From contig NZ_BANX01000020.1 in the NCBI RefSeq assembly GCF_000334455.1, positions 124,001 through 188,000 on the forward strand: DNA of 64,000 bases, written 5' to 3'. The position numbers and the translations under genes were made by a program. The stretch is from Gordonia soli NBRC 108243. Its GTDB lineage: Bacteria; Actinomycetota; Actinomycetes; Mycobacteriales; Mycobacteriaceae. The notes under the pieces were generated by a model that searched no databases, was not told the origin of the DNA, and saw only the letters and a list, made by a program, of their open reading frames with translations. This document shows, piece by piece, positions 17,191 to 27,046 of this stretch; position 1 is the stretch's first letter; every line of letters starts with the position of its first letter.

Positions 17191-20100
17191 TCACCGGATG
17201 ACACTACGCAACTGTCTCGCGGCGACCGACAGTGTGGCGAGGTCGAGCGTGCCCGACTCGTGGATCTCGTCGAGCGTCCCGCGCACCCGGGCCAGGCGAG
17301 ACGAGTGCGAGCTCTCCCACTCGGCGATCTTCTCTGTCGCCGATTCCTCCGGCTCGCCGTCCTCGAGGATCTTCAGGGTGAGTGCACGCAGCGCACCGTG
17401 CATGTCGTCCCGTAGCGCCAGCCGGGCCAACGCATGCCAGCGGTCGCCGTAGTCGAGATCGGACACCGCGGTCAGCAACGGCTCAAGGCCGAAGCGCTCC
17501 ATCACCGCGAAGTAGAGTTCGCCGACCTCAGCGGCGTCGCGGTCCGCGATCTCGGCGGCGTCGATGATGTCGAAGAGGCAGAAGCGGTGCAGGCTGACCG
17601 CCACCTCGTGCGCCAGTTCCGTCGGTGCACCGTGCGCCTCGTACCGTGCGCGGCGGTCGGCCACGTCCCGCGTCGAGGCCTCGCCCAACCAGTCGTCGAT
17701 CCTCGTCGACAGTGTCGTCACCCGCTGGGTGTAGCGGGTGATCTCCGCGGCCATCGCAAGGGGTTGGGGACGGAAGCCCAGCAGCCACCGCGAGGCCCGG
17801 AACATGAGTCTCCGTGCGTAGAGCATCATCTCGTCGACACCGCGCACCGTCGCCGGCGCATGGGTGATCCGATCGAACAGGTCCGGTAGGCCGAAGACCT
17901 GGCCCGCGACCACGAATGCGCGCACCCCTTCCTCAGTGGTGGCGCCACTCCCCTCCTGCAGGCGGAACAGATGGGTGGTGCCCGCCCGATCGACGACGTC
18001 GTTGACCAGTGTGGTCGCCACGATCTGCCGACGCAGTCGATGCGTCGCGATCCCGCCCGCGAAGCGATCACGCACCGGGACCGGGAAATAGTCCGCCAGT
18101 CGGCGATCGAACACGTCGTTGTCCGGGAGATCGCTGGCGAGCAACTCCGACTTCGCCGCGAGTTTCACGTGCGCCATCAGGGTCGCCAACTCCGGTGAGG
18201 TGAGCCCTCGGTGCATGTCACCGTCGACGCGCTTGCGGAGTTCGTTCGGCGCGGGCAGAGCCTCGAGTTCGAGATCGACGCCGGAGCGCTCGAGTTCTCG
18301 CAGGAGTCGCGCGTGCACCTCGACACGTTCGAGGGCGAAGGTTCGCGAGAAGCCGAGTTCGGAGTTCTGCGAGATGTTGTCGGCCAGAACGAGATCGGCG
18401 ACCTCATCGGTCATCGACTCCAACAGCGGGGTGCGCTCCGTCTCGGCCAGCTCACTCGCGGAGACAGCCGAGTCGAGCAGGATCTTGATGTTCACCTCGT
18501 GGTCGGAGCAGTCGACACCCGCCGAGTTGTCCAGGGCGTCGGTGTTGACCCGACCGCCCGCGAGGTCGAACTCGACCCGACCGCGTTCGGTGACACCGAG
18601 GTTTCCGCCCTCGCCGATCACCTTGACCCGCAGCGACTTCCCGTTGACCCGGATGGCGTCGTTCGCCTTGTCCCCGACGTCGGCATCCGATTCGTCGGAT
18701 GCCTTCACGTAAGTGCCGATGCCGCCGTTCCACAGCAGGTCGACGGGGGCCAGGAGGATCGACCGGATCAGTTCCGGCGGGGCGAGTTCGGTGACTTCGG
18801 GTTGGAGTCCGAGCGCGGCCCGGATCTCGGCGCTGATCGGGATCGACTTCTGGTCACGCGGCCAGACGCCGCCACCAGAGCTGATCAGTTCGGTGTCGTA
18901 GTCGGCCCACGACGATCGCGGGAGCTCGAACAGTCGCCGTCGCTCGGTGATCGACCGTGCGGCGTCGGGGTCGGGGTCGATGAACACGTGCCGGTGGTCG
19001 AAGGCCGCCACCAACCGGATGTGCTCGGACAGCAACATCCCGTTGCCGAACACGTCACCACTCATGTCGCCGACGCCGACGACGGTGAAGTCCTCCGACT
19101 GGGTGTCGACACCGATCTCCCGGAAGTGCCGCTTCACCGACTCCCAGGCGCCACGGGCGGTGATCCCCATGGCCTTGTGGTCGTAGCCGGCGGAGCCTCC
19201 CGAGGCGAAGGCGTCACCGAGCCAGAAGCCGTAGTCGACCGACACCGCGTTGGCGATGTCGGAGAACGATGCGGTGCCCTTGTCGGCGGCGACCACCAGA
19301 TAGGTGTCGTCGGCGTCGCGACGCACGACCGAGCGCGCCGGGATCACCGCGCCCGTCTCCCGGTCGATGTTGTCGGTGACGTCGAGGAGTCCCGCAATGA
19401 ACTGTCGGTAACACGCGATCCCCTCGGCACGGTGCGCATCGCGGTCGGCGGCGACGTCCCCGGTCGGCGTGGGCGGCCGCTTGACGACGAATCCGCCTTT
19501 GGCCCCGAGCGGCACGATGACCGCGTTCTTCACCGCCTGCGCCTTCACGAGGCCCAGGATCTCGGTGCGGAAGTCCTCTCGACGATCCGACCAGCGGAGT
19601 CCACCGCGCGCGACCTGCCCGAACCGTAGATGAACACCTTCGATGCGCGGTGAGTAGACGAAGATCTCGTGCAGCGGGCGGGGCTGCGGGGTGAGCGGGA
19701 TCTCGCGCGGTCGCAGCTTGAAGGACATGACCGGTCGGTTCCCGGATCCCTCGGTGCCGTCGACGAAGTAGTTGACCCGCGATGTCGCGGCGATGACGGA
19801 TGCGAAGGCGGAGACCACGCGGTCGGCATCCAGGCTGATGATCGCGCCGATCTCCTCTCGGACGCTATCCAGTACTGCATCGCGTCGTGCCTCGTCGGCG
19901 ACTTCGGGGTCGAACGACGCGCGGAACAGTTCGACGAGACCGCGGGTGACCGATCCGTGCGTACCGAGCACGCTCGCGACGTGTCCGGTGCTGTAGGAGA
20001 AGCCGCACTGACGCAGGTATCTGCTGTACGCGCGCAACATCGCGGCCGAACGCCAGTCCAGGCCGCATCGGATGACGAGCTCGTTGAACGCGTCGACCTC

Positions 20101-22137
20101 GGCCTCACCGCCCCAGATCCGACTGAAAGCCTCGGTGAACCGCGTCTCGAGATCGTCGAGAGCCGACTCGTCGACCGACATCCCGTCGGCCAGGGTGACG
20201 CCGAAATCGTATGCCCAGCAGGGATCTCCGTCAGCCCTCGTCAGCTGGTACGGGTGCTCTTCGAGCACGTCGAGACCCAGGCTGTGCAGCACCGGGAGCA
20301 CATCGGTCAGCGTCGCCGACTCGCCGCACAGGTACAGCGTGAAGATCCATTGCGCCCGGCTCGGGACGTCGACTCCGGTGTGGTCGACGATGTGTGCGCG
20401 ATAGCCGCCGTCGGCGGCCCGGAAGCGCACGGTCACGTCCCCCGGCCCCAGCGGGGCGATGTGGACGAGGTCGGCGAGCGCCGCATCGGGCGTGCGGAGT
20501 TCCTTGTATTCGTCGGAGAGCCCGGGCAACAGCCGGAGGATGCCGTCGAGTCCGTTCTCGGGCAGTCCGGTACCGGACTCGCCCCCGGCCCTGGCTAGTT
20601 CGCGGACGCGCTCGTCCCAGCTGCGGATCGTCTCGGCCAGGATTCGCTGCAACTCGTCCTGGTGTTCGCCGCCGGTGGCCACCGAGCCCAGCGACCGCGC
20701 CGCCGCAGGCTCGACGTGGATCAAGACCTGTAACAGCGCGAGCGGCATCTCGCTGACCCGGGCGGTGTACTCGACGCCCCCGCCACCGACATAGCGCGCC
20801 AACTCGTCCTGCAGGGTGAGCCGCGATCGGGTCGTGTAGCGGTCACGCGGCAGGTAGACCAGTGCGGAGGCGGTCTCACCGTCGGCGTCGACGCGCAGGA
20901 ACACCCGCAACGAGCGCGTCGCCACCGCATCCAGCATCTCGTCGATGCGGCGCGACAACTCTGCTTCGGAGTTCGCGAACATCTCCACGATCGGATAGTT
21001 CTGCAGCAGTTCGATCATCGACTGCCCGACGTACGACTTCTCCTCGGCGCCCGAACGGTGCAGGACATCGGCGACCTTGCTGCGCAGGACCGGCACGTCG
21101 AGGACGGTCTGGTGCAGACCGGACGAGGTGAAGGTGCCGACGAACCGGTGTTCCCCGATGCGCGAGCCGTCGGCGTCGAAGGCAGGGATCCGGATCAGCG
21201 TCGGGTACTCGGAGCGCTGGATGCCGGTGACGAGGTGGACCCGGGAGACCGTCGGCAGCAGGACTGTCTCCGACTGCTGGGGGAACTCGGCGCGGACGTC
21301 GTCGGTGCGCCAGACACCCAGTCGCACGTCGGCGTAACCGGCGGCGCCGTTGGTCGCCGCATGGGCCTGCCCCACCGACTGTGCGGACGCCCCGGAGTCG
21401 TCGGTCGCCACGCGGGTGTAGCCGAGCGGGAGGAAGTGGTTGCCGGCAAACCAGTGCAGCAGTCGCGAGTACTCATAGCGATCGGTGGCCCCGACGCCGG
21501 CGGCCGCCCCGCGTACCGGGTCCGCGCACTCGTCGGCGAGCGTCGCCATCTGATCGCGCATGGCGTCACCATCGCGAGCGACGTCGGCCACCCGCCTAAT
21601 CACGTCATCGAGCTCGAGCCGTAGCGCGGCGGTGTCGGTGTCGGGCTGGCGGGAGAGGCATACCACGTAGATCCAGGATTCGTCGGTGTGCACCTCGGAT
21701 CCCAGCGGATCGGCGATCTCGCGGTCGCCGGGAGGTGCCCACCCCCCGACCGACGCCTGGGCGTCGACCGCGGTGAGCGTCCCCACGCGTGACAACTCGC
21801 CGTCGGCGCCCCGGACGACGGACAGGATCGGGTGATCGATGCGTGAGACCGACAGTTCGTAGGACTCGACGGTGGCCAGGACGGCCTCCACGAGCAGCGG
21901 CATGTCGTCGTTGACAACGACGACCTCGACTCCGCCGGAGCCGGTGGTGATGACATCGAGCGCAGCCTCGCCGGAGGTGCGGGTGGCCGCCACCTCGAGG
22001 TGCCGGGTGATGCGGTCGAGGTCCTCGGTGTCGAGGTCGTCTACCCCGACGCTGCCCGCAGGAGCAGGCGTTCGGTTCGGCTGTCCACTGAAGTAATACG
22101 GAATCGCTTGCGGAAGAAGCGATGTCACGTCGGTCAA
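17191..22137 (-). CDS. gdh: NAD-specific glutamate dehydrogenase, large (L_180-like) class
   Basis: A 1648-residue NAD-GDH, the giant class first described in Streptomyces. It deaminates glutamate to 2-oxoglutarate, linking amino acid catabolism to the TCA cycle. The N-terminal third holds ACT-like regulatory segments. The catalytic core around residues ~800-1170 includes VHLRFGQVARGGLRWSDR, the substrate lysines near VPLGAKGGFVVK and the nucleotide-binding part GVGDMSGDVFGNG. A helical C-terminal domain follows. The start codon is TTG at 22137, unusual but with GGGTGAG upstream; a GTG three codons on is possible. In mycobacteria this enzyme is regulated by GarA, a link not visible here. ettA lies upstream. 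Confidence 0.95.
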   Translation of the reverse strand: MTDVTSLLPQAIPYYFSGQPNRTPAPAGSVGVDDLDTEDLDRITRHLEVAATRTSGEAALDVITTGSGGVEVVVVNDDMPLLVEAVLATVESYELSVSRIDHPILSVVRGADGELSRVGTLTAVDAQASVGGWAPPGDREIADPLGSEVHTDESWIYVVCLSRQPDTDTAALRLELDDVIRRVADVARDGDAMRDQMATLADECADPVRGAAAGVGATDRYEYSRLLHWFAGNHFLPLGYTRVATDDSGASAQSVGQAHAATNGAAGYADVRLGVWRTDDVRAEFPQQSETVLLPTVSRVHLVTGIQRSEYPTLIRIPAFDADGSRIGEHRFVGTFTSSGLHQTVLDVPVLRSKVADVLHRSGAEEKSYVGQSMIELLQNYPIVEMFANSEAELSRRIDEMLDAVATRSLRVFLRVDADGETASALVYLPRDRYTTRSRLTLQDELARYVGGGGVEYTARVSEMPLALLQVLIHVEPAAARSLGSVATGGEHQDELQRILAETIRSWDERVRELARAGGESGTGLPENGLDGILRLLPGLSDEYKELRTPDAALADLVHIAPLGPGDVTVRFRAADGGYRAHIVDHTGVDVPSRAQWIFTLYLCGESATLTDVLPVLHSLGLDVLEEHPYQLTRADGDPCWAYDFGVTLADGMSVDESALDDLETRFTEAFSRIWGGEAEVDAFNELVIRCGLDWRSAAMLRAYSRYLRQCGFSYSTGHVASVLGTHGSVTRGLVELFRASFDPEVADEARRDAVLDSVREEIGAIISLDADRVVSAFASVIAATSRVNYFVDGTEGSGNRPVMSFKLRPREIPLTPQPRPLHEIFVYSPRIEGVHLRFGQVARGGLRWSDRREDFRTEILGLVKAQAVKNAVIVPLGAKGGFVVKRPPTPTGDVAADRDAHRAEGIACYRQFIAGLLDVTDNIDRETGAVIPARSVVRRDADDTYLVVAADKGTASFSDIANAVSVDYGFWLGDAFASGGSAGYDHKAMGITARGAWESVKRHFREIGVDTQSEDFTVVGVGDMSGDVFGNGMLLSEHIRLVAAFDHRHVFIDPDPDAARSITERRRLFELPRSSWADYDTELISSGGGVWPRDQKSIPISAEIRAALGLQPEVTELAPPELIRSILLAPVDLLWNGGIGTYVKASDESDADVGDKANDAIRVNGKSLRVKVIGEGGNLGVTERGRVEFDLAGGRVNTDALDNSAGVDCSDHEVNIKILLDSAVSASELAETERTPLLESMTDEVADLVLADNISQNSELGFSRTFALERVEVHARLLRELERSGVDLELEALPAPNELRKRVDGDMHRGLTSPELATLMAHVKLAAKSELLASDLPDNDVFDRRLADYFPVPVRDRFAGGIATHRLRRQIVATTLVNDVVDRAGTTHLFRLQEGSGATTEEGVRAFVVAGQVFGLPDLFDRITHAPATVRGVDEMMLYARRLMFRASRWLLGFRPQPLAMAAEITRYTQRVTTLSTRIDDWLGEASTRDVADRRARYEAHGAPTELAHEVAVSLHRFCLFDIIDAAEIADRDAAEVGELYFAVMERFGLEPLLTAVSDLDYGDRWHALARLALRDDMHGALRALTLKILEDGEPEESATEKIAEWESSHSSRLARVRGTLDEIHESGTLDLATLSVAARQLRSVIR

Positions 22138-22150
22138 CGGTGCTCACCCT

Positions 22151-22206
22151 ATCGCTGGAGGGGGTCCGAGGCCCGGAAGATCCGGGTTCTTTCCCTCTCC
22201 AGCGAT
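22151..22206. terminator. Branched hairpin between ettA and gdh
   Basis: An outer stem of 14 pairs (ATCGCTGGAG with its complement, one G-U, then GGG/CCC) encloses an inner CCCGG/CCGGG hairpin. It is 43 bases after the ettA stop and 14 bases before the gdh start codon. It may end ettA transcription or form a structured gdh leader. Confidence 0.5.
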
Positions 22207-22248
22207 GGTAGTGATCGCAGACCCTCCGGTCAGCCCTTGAGCGGGTTC

Positions 22249-23922
22249 TCAGTCACGGGTGAGCTTGCGGTGGGTCACCCGATGCGGACGTGCCGCGTCG
22301 GCGCCAAGACGTTCGACCTTGTTGGCCTCGTACGCCTCGAAGTTGCCCTCGAACCAGAACCACTGTCCCTCGTTCACGTTGCCCTCCCACGCCAGGATGT
22401 GGGTACAGGTCCGGTCGAGGAACCAGCGATCGTGCGAGATGACCACGGCGCAACCGGGGAACGTCTCCAGCGCGTTCTCGAGCGAACCCAGGGTCTCGAC
22501 GTCGAGGTCGTTGGTCGGCTCGTCGAGCAGGATCAGGTTGCCGCCCTCCTTCAGCGTCAGCGCGAGGTTCAATCGGTTGCGCTCACCACCGGAGAGGACC
22601 TCGGCCCGCTTCTGCTGATCGGGCCCCTTGAAGCCGAAGGCGCTGACGTAGGCACGGGACGGCATCTCGTTCTGGCCGACCTCGATGAAGTCGAGACCGT
22701 CGGACACAACCTCCCAGACGTTCTTCTTGGGATCGATGTTGGCGCGGTTCTGGTCGACGTAACTCAGCTTGACCGTCTCGCCGACCTTGACGTTGCCGGA
22801 GTCGGGCTCCTCGAGACCGACGATGGTCTTGAACAGCGTGGTCTTACCGACGCCATTGGGGCCGATGACGCCGACGATGCCGTTGCGCGGCAACGAGAAC
22901 GAGAGGTCCTTGATGAGGACGCGTCCATCGAACCCCTTGTCGAGGTTCTTCACCTCGACCACCACGTCGCCCAGACGCGGTGGGGTCGGGATCTGGATCT
23001 CCTCGAAGTCGAGCTTCCTCGTCTTCTCGGCCTCGGCAGCCATCTCCTCGTAGCGGGACAGACGTGCCTTGTTCTTCGTCTGGCGCGCCTTGGATCCGGA
23101 GCGGACCCAGGCCAGCTCCTCCTTCAGGCGACGCTGCAGCTTCTGGTCCTTCTTGCCCTGGACCTCGAGTCGCTCGGCCTTCTTCTCCAGGTAGGTCGAG
23201 TAATTGCCCTCGTACGGGTGCAGCTTGCCTCGGTCGACCTCACAGATCCAGCCTGCGACGTGGTCGAGGAAGTAGCGGTCGTGGGTCACGGCCAGGACCG
23301 CACCCGGGTAGCTCGCGAGGAACTGCTCGAGCCAGAGCACGCTCTCGGCGTCGAGGTGGTTGGTCGGCTCGTCGAGGAGCAGCAGGTCGGGCTTCTGCAG
23401 CAGCAACTTGCACAGCGCGACGCGGCGACGCTCACCACCGGAGAGGTGGGTGACCGGCGAGTCACCGGGCGGGCAGCGCAGCGCGTCCATGGCCTGCTCG
23501 AGCTGGGAGTCGAGATCCCAGGCGTCGTTGTTGTCCAGGTCTTCCTGGAGCTTGCCCATCTCCTCCATCAACTCGTCGGAGTAGTCGGTGGCGAGTTGCT
23601 CGGCGATCTCGTTGAAACGGTCGAGCTTGACCTTAATCTCGCCCATCCCCTCCTCGACGTTCTCCTTGACCGTCTTCTCCTCGTTGAGGGGCGGCTCCTG
23701 CAGGAGGATGCCGACGGTGGCGTCGGGGTCGAGGAAGGCCTCACCGTTGGACGGCTGGTCGAGACCGGCCATGATCTTCAGGATCGACGACTTACCCGCG
23801 CCGTTGGGCCCGACCACACCGATCTTGGCGCCCGGGTAGAACGACATGGTGACGTCATCGAGGATGACCTTGTCACCGTGCGCCTTCCGCACCTTCTTCA
23901 TGGTGTAGATGAATTCAGCCAC
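22249..23922 (-). CDS. ettA: Energy-dependent translational throttle protein, ABC-F family
   Basis: A 557-residue soluble ABC-F ATPase with two nucleotide-binding domains and no membrane segments. Domain 1 has Walker A GPNGAGKSS, signature LSGGERRRVALCK and Walker B LLLLDEPTNHLD. Domain 2 has GPNGVGKTT, LSGGERNRLNLAL and LILLDEPTNDLD. Between them is the charged P-site tRNA interaction linker. It binds the ribosomal E site and gates translation according to ATP/ADP. The start is GTG (VAEFIYTMKKV) with an AGAGAGG site. The homologue is Rv2477c. Family assignment is firm, and EttA is favoured over other ABC-F types by its length and short arm. Confidence 0.93.
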   Translation of the reverse strand: MAEFIYTMKKVRKAHGDKVILDDVTMSFYPGAKIGVVGPNGAGKSSILKIMAGLDQPSNGEAFLDPDATVGILLQEPPLNEEKTVKENVEEGMGEIKVKLDRFNEIAEQLATDYSDELMEEMGKLQEDLDNNDAWDLDSQLEQAMDALRCPPGDSPVTHLSGGERRRVALCKLLLQKPDLLLLDEPTNHLDAESVLWLEQFLASYPGAVLAVTHDRYFLDHVAGWICEVDRGKLHPYEGNYSTYLEKKAERLEVQGKKDQKLQRRLKEELAWVRSGSKARQTKNKARLSRYEEMAAEAEKTRKLDFEEIQIPTPPRLGDVVVEVKNLDKGFDGRVLIKDLSFSLPRNGIVGVIGPNGVGKTTLFKTIVGLEEPDSGNVKVGETVKLSYVDQNRANIDPKKNVWEVVSDGLDFIEVGQNEMPSRAYVSAFGFKGPDQQKRAEVLSGGERNRLNLALTLKEGGNLILLDEPTNDLDVETLGSLENALETFPGCAVVISHDRWFLDRTCTHILAWEGNVNEGQWFWFEGNFEAYEANKVERLGADAARPHRVTHRKLTRD

Positions 23923-24134
23923 GCTCTGACCTCTCTAGCTGCATCGGCGGGTGTGTGGACCGTGACGACGTCCCGGCAGTCCACCTGGGACCGGGATCGG
24001 AGTTCTCGGGGCGAGCCCACGAGGGTCCATCCATGTCACAACAGGAGTCCAGTGTAGTCATCGACCACCTGGACGCCCGAGGTCACCATGCCGGGCCGCT
24101 CGGCCGGCCTCGGCATCCCCGTGGGTCGCGGGTT

Positions 24135-24171
24135 CACCGGTGGCGGGATCCCCTCCGTCCCGCCACCGGTG
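24135..24171. terminator. 14-bp hairpin after ssb
   Basis: CACCGGTGGCGGGA pairs perfectly with TCCCGCCACCGGTG around a 9-base loop, 5 bases beyond the ssb stop. It should separate ssb from ettA transcription. Confidence 0.7.
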
Positions 24172-24176
24172 CGACC

Positions 24177-24641
24177 TCACGCCGCCGCGGGCGGACGCTG
24201 CTCCTCGACGATCGTCCCGGTGTCGGCGGAGTCGGACTCCGGCACCGCCTTCTCGGCCTGATCGGCGGGCTTGTCTTGCGCGGGCGTCCCGCGATAGGCC
24301 ACCACGCACCGACTCAGGTCCAGACCGATGGAGTTGGCGGTCATCTCCAGGTCGGAGCGTCGGGAGCCGTCCGCGGCCTGGAACTCGTTGGTCTTGATCT
24401 GGCCGTGGGCGATGATCGGCCGCCCCTTCGCGATGGCCGCGCCGACACCGGTGAGCAACCGACGCCAGCAACTGACGGTGAGGTACAGCGTCGGGCCGTC
24501 CGTCCAGTGCTGTCGTTCTCGGTCGAGGCGCCGGCTCGTGCTGGCCACGCGGAAGGAGATCACCTCCTCACCGGTGGAGGTCGTGCGCCGGCGGGGCTCG
24601 GTCACCACGGTGCCGATGACGGTCGTGAAGGTCTCATACAT
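24177..24641 (-). CDS. ssb: Single-stranded DNA-binding protein, secondary type
   Basis: A 154-residue OB-fold protein: MYETFTTVIGTVVTEPRRR, then RVASTSRRLDRERQHWTDGPTLYLTVSCWRRL and KGRPIIAHGQIKTNEF form the ssDNA-binding barrel. The tail (PESDSADTGTIVEEQRPPAAA) is acidic but lacks the DDEPPF-type end that recruits repair proteins in canonical SSB. It corresponds to Rv2478c, the non-essential paralogue, rather than the housekeeping SSB. The start at 24641 has AGGAG eight bases upstream. The open frame to 25562 is a readthrough of another gene's antisense. Confidence 0.85.
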   Translation of the reverse strand: MYETFTTVIGTVVTEPRRRTTSTGEEVISFRVASTSRRLDRERQHWTDGPTLYLTVSCWRRLLTGVGAAIAKGRPIIAHGQIKTNEFQAADGSRRSDLEMTANSIGLDLSRCVVAYRGTPAQDKPADQAEKAVPESDSADTGTIVEEQRPPAAA

Positions 24642-24766
24642 GGGATCGACTCCTGTGCGGTCGGTGTGCTCTCGATGACCACGGTTGTCGTGGCTGCTGA
24701 CAGCATCGATCACGCACAGGGCCGTCGACGGTCCGTCGAGGAGATCTGTGGACAGAATCCGAGAAC

Positions 24767-26800
24767 TCAGCCGCGCTTGTTGAGAGAGCGCAGCATCTCG
24801 TTGTAGTTCTCCAGGTCGGCGTCGTGGTCCCGATCGGCCCGGCGATCGAACCTGCGCGCCTGCTTCATGTCCTGCTTCCGCCACTGGATGAGCAGCGCCA
24901 ACATGATTATCACCAGCGGCACCTCGCCTGCGGCCCAAGCGATTCCACCTCCGACACGTTGGTCGTCGAAGAGACTGTAGTTCCACGGCAGGTGCAGGTT
25001 GCGATAGTACGTCTCCGCGATCACCGCGGAGGTCATCATCAGTGCGACGCCGAAGAACGCGTGGAAGGGCAACGATCCCCAGACGATCCCCAGCTTCGCG
25101 ACCGGACTGACCTGGCGCGGTGCCGGATCGATGCCGATCACGATCCAGTAGAAGAGGTAGCCGCTCAGCAGGAAGTGCAGGTTCATCACGATGTGCGCGG
25201 CGTGGTACTGGATCACGCTGTCGAACAGTCCACCCAGGTAGAGGACGTAGAAGCTGCCGACGAACAACACGGCCGCGATCGCCGGGTGGGTGAGGAAGCG
25301 CGACACCGGGCTGTGGATCGCCGACTGGATCCATTCGCGTGGACCAGGCGGGTTGCCGCGGCCGGCCGGCGACAGCGCCCGGAGCGCCAACGTGACCGGT
25401 CCGCCCATCACCAGCAGCACCGGTACCAGCATCGACATCATCATGTGCGAGATCATGTGGATGCTGAACATGCCCGGCGAGTACCGGCCGAGCCCCGACG
25501 ACGTCGCGAACAGCAGTGCGGCGCAACCGAGAACCCACGACACCGTCCGACCGATCGGCCACTCGTCGCCGCGCTTACGCAGGCGCAGGACCCCGCACAG
25601 GTAGACCGCGGCGAGCACGATGGCTGCGGTCCCGAAGAGCAGGTCGAATCGCCAGTCGCCGAGGATGCGACCGAAGGTCGGCGGCGCGTCGATGCGGTAT
25701 CCCACCTGGCTCTCCACCGCGGTCAGGTCGGCCGACTCACCGGCGGGCGGCGGAGTACGCGACAGCCCGACCGCGATGCCGAAGGTGACCGCGAACACCA
25801 GAGCCTCGATGAGGCCGTACCGGACGAAGGCAGAGCGTCCGACGGAGTCGACATCGGCATCCAGCGACGCGATGGTCGACCGTCGATGCCAGGCACCGAG
25901 TGCGCCGAGCACGATCAGCGCGGCGAGTTTGGCGAGGACGAGTTGACCGTAGATGTCGGTGAAGAGGTCACCGAGCGGGACGCGGACCATCGAGTTGATG
26001 ACACCGCTGATCCCGACCACCACGATGCACCAGAACGCGACCCGGGAGAACCGCCGCACCGCCAGCGCCCGCCACCGTCCACCCGCGAGCGCGTAGGTCA
26101 GGACGGCCACGAGTCCGCCGAGCCAGACGGTCGCGCCGACGATGTGCAGGATCAGGCTGTTGGTGGCGAGATCATGGTTGCCGCCGGTCGACGAGTGTCC
26201 GGCCAAGGCCATCGGCATGAGGCTGAGCACCGCGAAGAAGATGCCGACGAAGGTCATCCCCCAGCGCAGGGACACCCGGGTGGCCACGGCGGCCAGCACG
26301 GCGAAGAGCGCTGTCCACAGCCACGATCGCGCATCGGCGACCTGCCCGATCGAGGTGATCAGGTTGGACGGCGAGAGCGCGGACGTCAGCGGTTGTCCGC
26401 TGACGTTGGACACCGACAGCGGAACGAGCAGCACTGCGCAGGCCGCCCACACCAGCGCCGCGGTGGATGCGACGCGCATCGCGCGGTAACCGCCGACGTC
26501 CAGGAACCCGTCCTGCTGCGGTGGGACGAAGAACGCGGCGAAGATCGTCGCGCCGACGGCGATCGAGATGCTCACCTGTCCGATGGCCGTGACGATCGGG
26601 AGCCCGTAGGTGGTCGCGGCGCCCGGGTCGGGGACGCCGGCGAGCTCCAGCGCAGTACTCGCCGAGAGGACGGTCACACCGACCGCGACGATGGCCGCGA
26701 GCCACGTCAGCACCCACCCGAGACCGGCGACCACACCGGGCTGTTCGCGCATCGAGTCACGGCCGGGATCGGCCGGGGCTGTCGGCGTCGCGCTGGTCAT
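24767..26800 (-). CDS. CopD-CtaG fusion: copper import/cytochrome oxidase assembly membrane protein
   Basis: A 677-residue polytopic membrane protein. The N-terminal half (to ~residue 350) has eight or so membrane spans of a CopD-type copper-handling domain, including HSSTGGNHDLATNSLILHIVGATVWLGG. The C-terminal half is a CtaG_caa3 domain with HMISHMMMSMLVPVLLVMGG and a histidine-rich span (YHAAHIVMNLHFLLSGYLFYW), both suited to copper binding. It probably delivers copper to cytochrome c oxidase or controls copper entry. The same fused arrangement is found in mycobacteria (Rv0102 type), but not at this locus as I remember it. Confidence 0.88.
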   Translation of the reverse strand: MTSATPTAPADPGRDSMREQPGVVAGLGWVLTWLAAIVAVGVTVLSASTALELAGVPDPGAATTYGLPIVTAIGQVSISIAVGATIFAAFFVPPQQDGFLDVGGYRAMRVASTAALVWAACAVLLVPLSVSNVSGQPLTSALSPSNLITSIGQVADARSWLWTALFAVLAAVATRVSLRWGMTFVGIFFAVLSLMPMALAGHSSTGGNHDLATNSLILHIVGATVWLGGLVAVLTYALAGGRWRALAVRRFSRVAFWCIVVVGISGVINSMVRVPLGDLFTDIYGQLVLAKLAALIVLGALGAWHRRSTIASLDADVDSVGRSAFVRYGLIEALVFAVTFGIAVGLSRTPPPAGESADLTAVESQVGYRIDAPPTFGRILGDWRFDLLFGTAAIVLAAVYLCGVLRLRKRGDEWPIGRTVSWVLGCAALLFATSSGLGRYSPGMFSIHMISHMMMSMLVPVLLVMGGPVTLALRALSPAGRGNPPGPREWIQSAIHSPVSRFLTHPAIAAVLFVGSFYVLYLGGLFDSVIQYHAAHIVMNLHFLLSGYLFYWIVIGIDPAPRQVSPVAKLGIVWGSLPFHAFFGVALMMTSAVIAETYYRNLHLPWNYSLFDDQRVGGGIAWAAGEVPLVIIMLALLIQWRKQDMKQARRFDRRADRDHDADLENYNEMLRSLNKRG

Positions 26801-26820
26801 GAACCCACTGTAGGACGGGA

Positions 26821-26826
26821 TATACT
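26821..26826 (+). promoter_or_regulatory. -10 element (TATACT) of tRNA-Arg
   Basis: TATACT lies 32 bases before the tRNA and is AT-rich in an otherwise GC-rich gap. No clear -35 was found. Confidence 0.4.
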
Positions 26827-26858
26827 CGCTCCCGCTGCCGCCCCGATGCGGTCGGCAC

Positions 26859-26932
26859 GCCTCCGTAGCTCAGGTGGATAGAGCAAGGGCCTTCTAATCC
26901 CTAGGTCGCAGGTTCGAGTCCTGCCGGGGGCA
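26859..26932 (+). tRNA. tRNA-Arg (anticodon TCT)
   Basis: A 74-base cloverleaf: acceptor GCCTCCG pairs with CGGGGGC (one T-G pair), the D arm is GCTC/GAGC, the anticodon loop CTTCTAA has TCT at the centre, and the T arm is GCAGG-TTCGAGT-CCTGC. It decodes AGA and AGG. The last pair of the anticodon stem is a C-T mismatch. CCA is not encoded. Confidence 0.93.
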
Positions 26933-27046
26933 CTGTCGCATTCCTTGCCGACCTCTGGTCGGTGTGACACTCGGGCCCGGGCCACGGGCCGTCGACCGTA
27001 TGCGCCGAATCCGACCGAACTGTGTGCGTACCTGGATCTCGCCGGC

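Noticed and set aside
22000-24057. 685-codon plus-strand open frame
   Set aside because: It is antisense to ettA and part of gdh, both full-length with intact motifs; in GC-rich DNA long shadow frames are expected. Its product is low-complexity Val/Leu/Glu without domains.
24642-25562. Upstream extension of ssb
   Set aside because: It runs antisense through the CopD-CtaG gene; AGGAG and the family start support 24641.
24824-26881. 685-codon plus-strand open frame
   Set aside because: Antisense to the CopD-CtaG gene; the product is an Arg/His/Glu-rich artefact.
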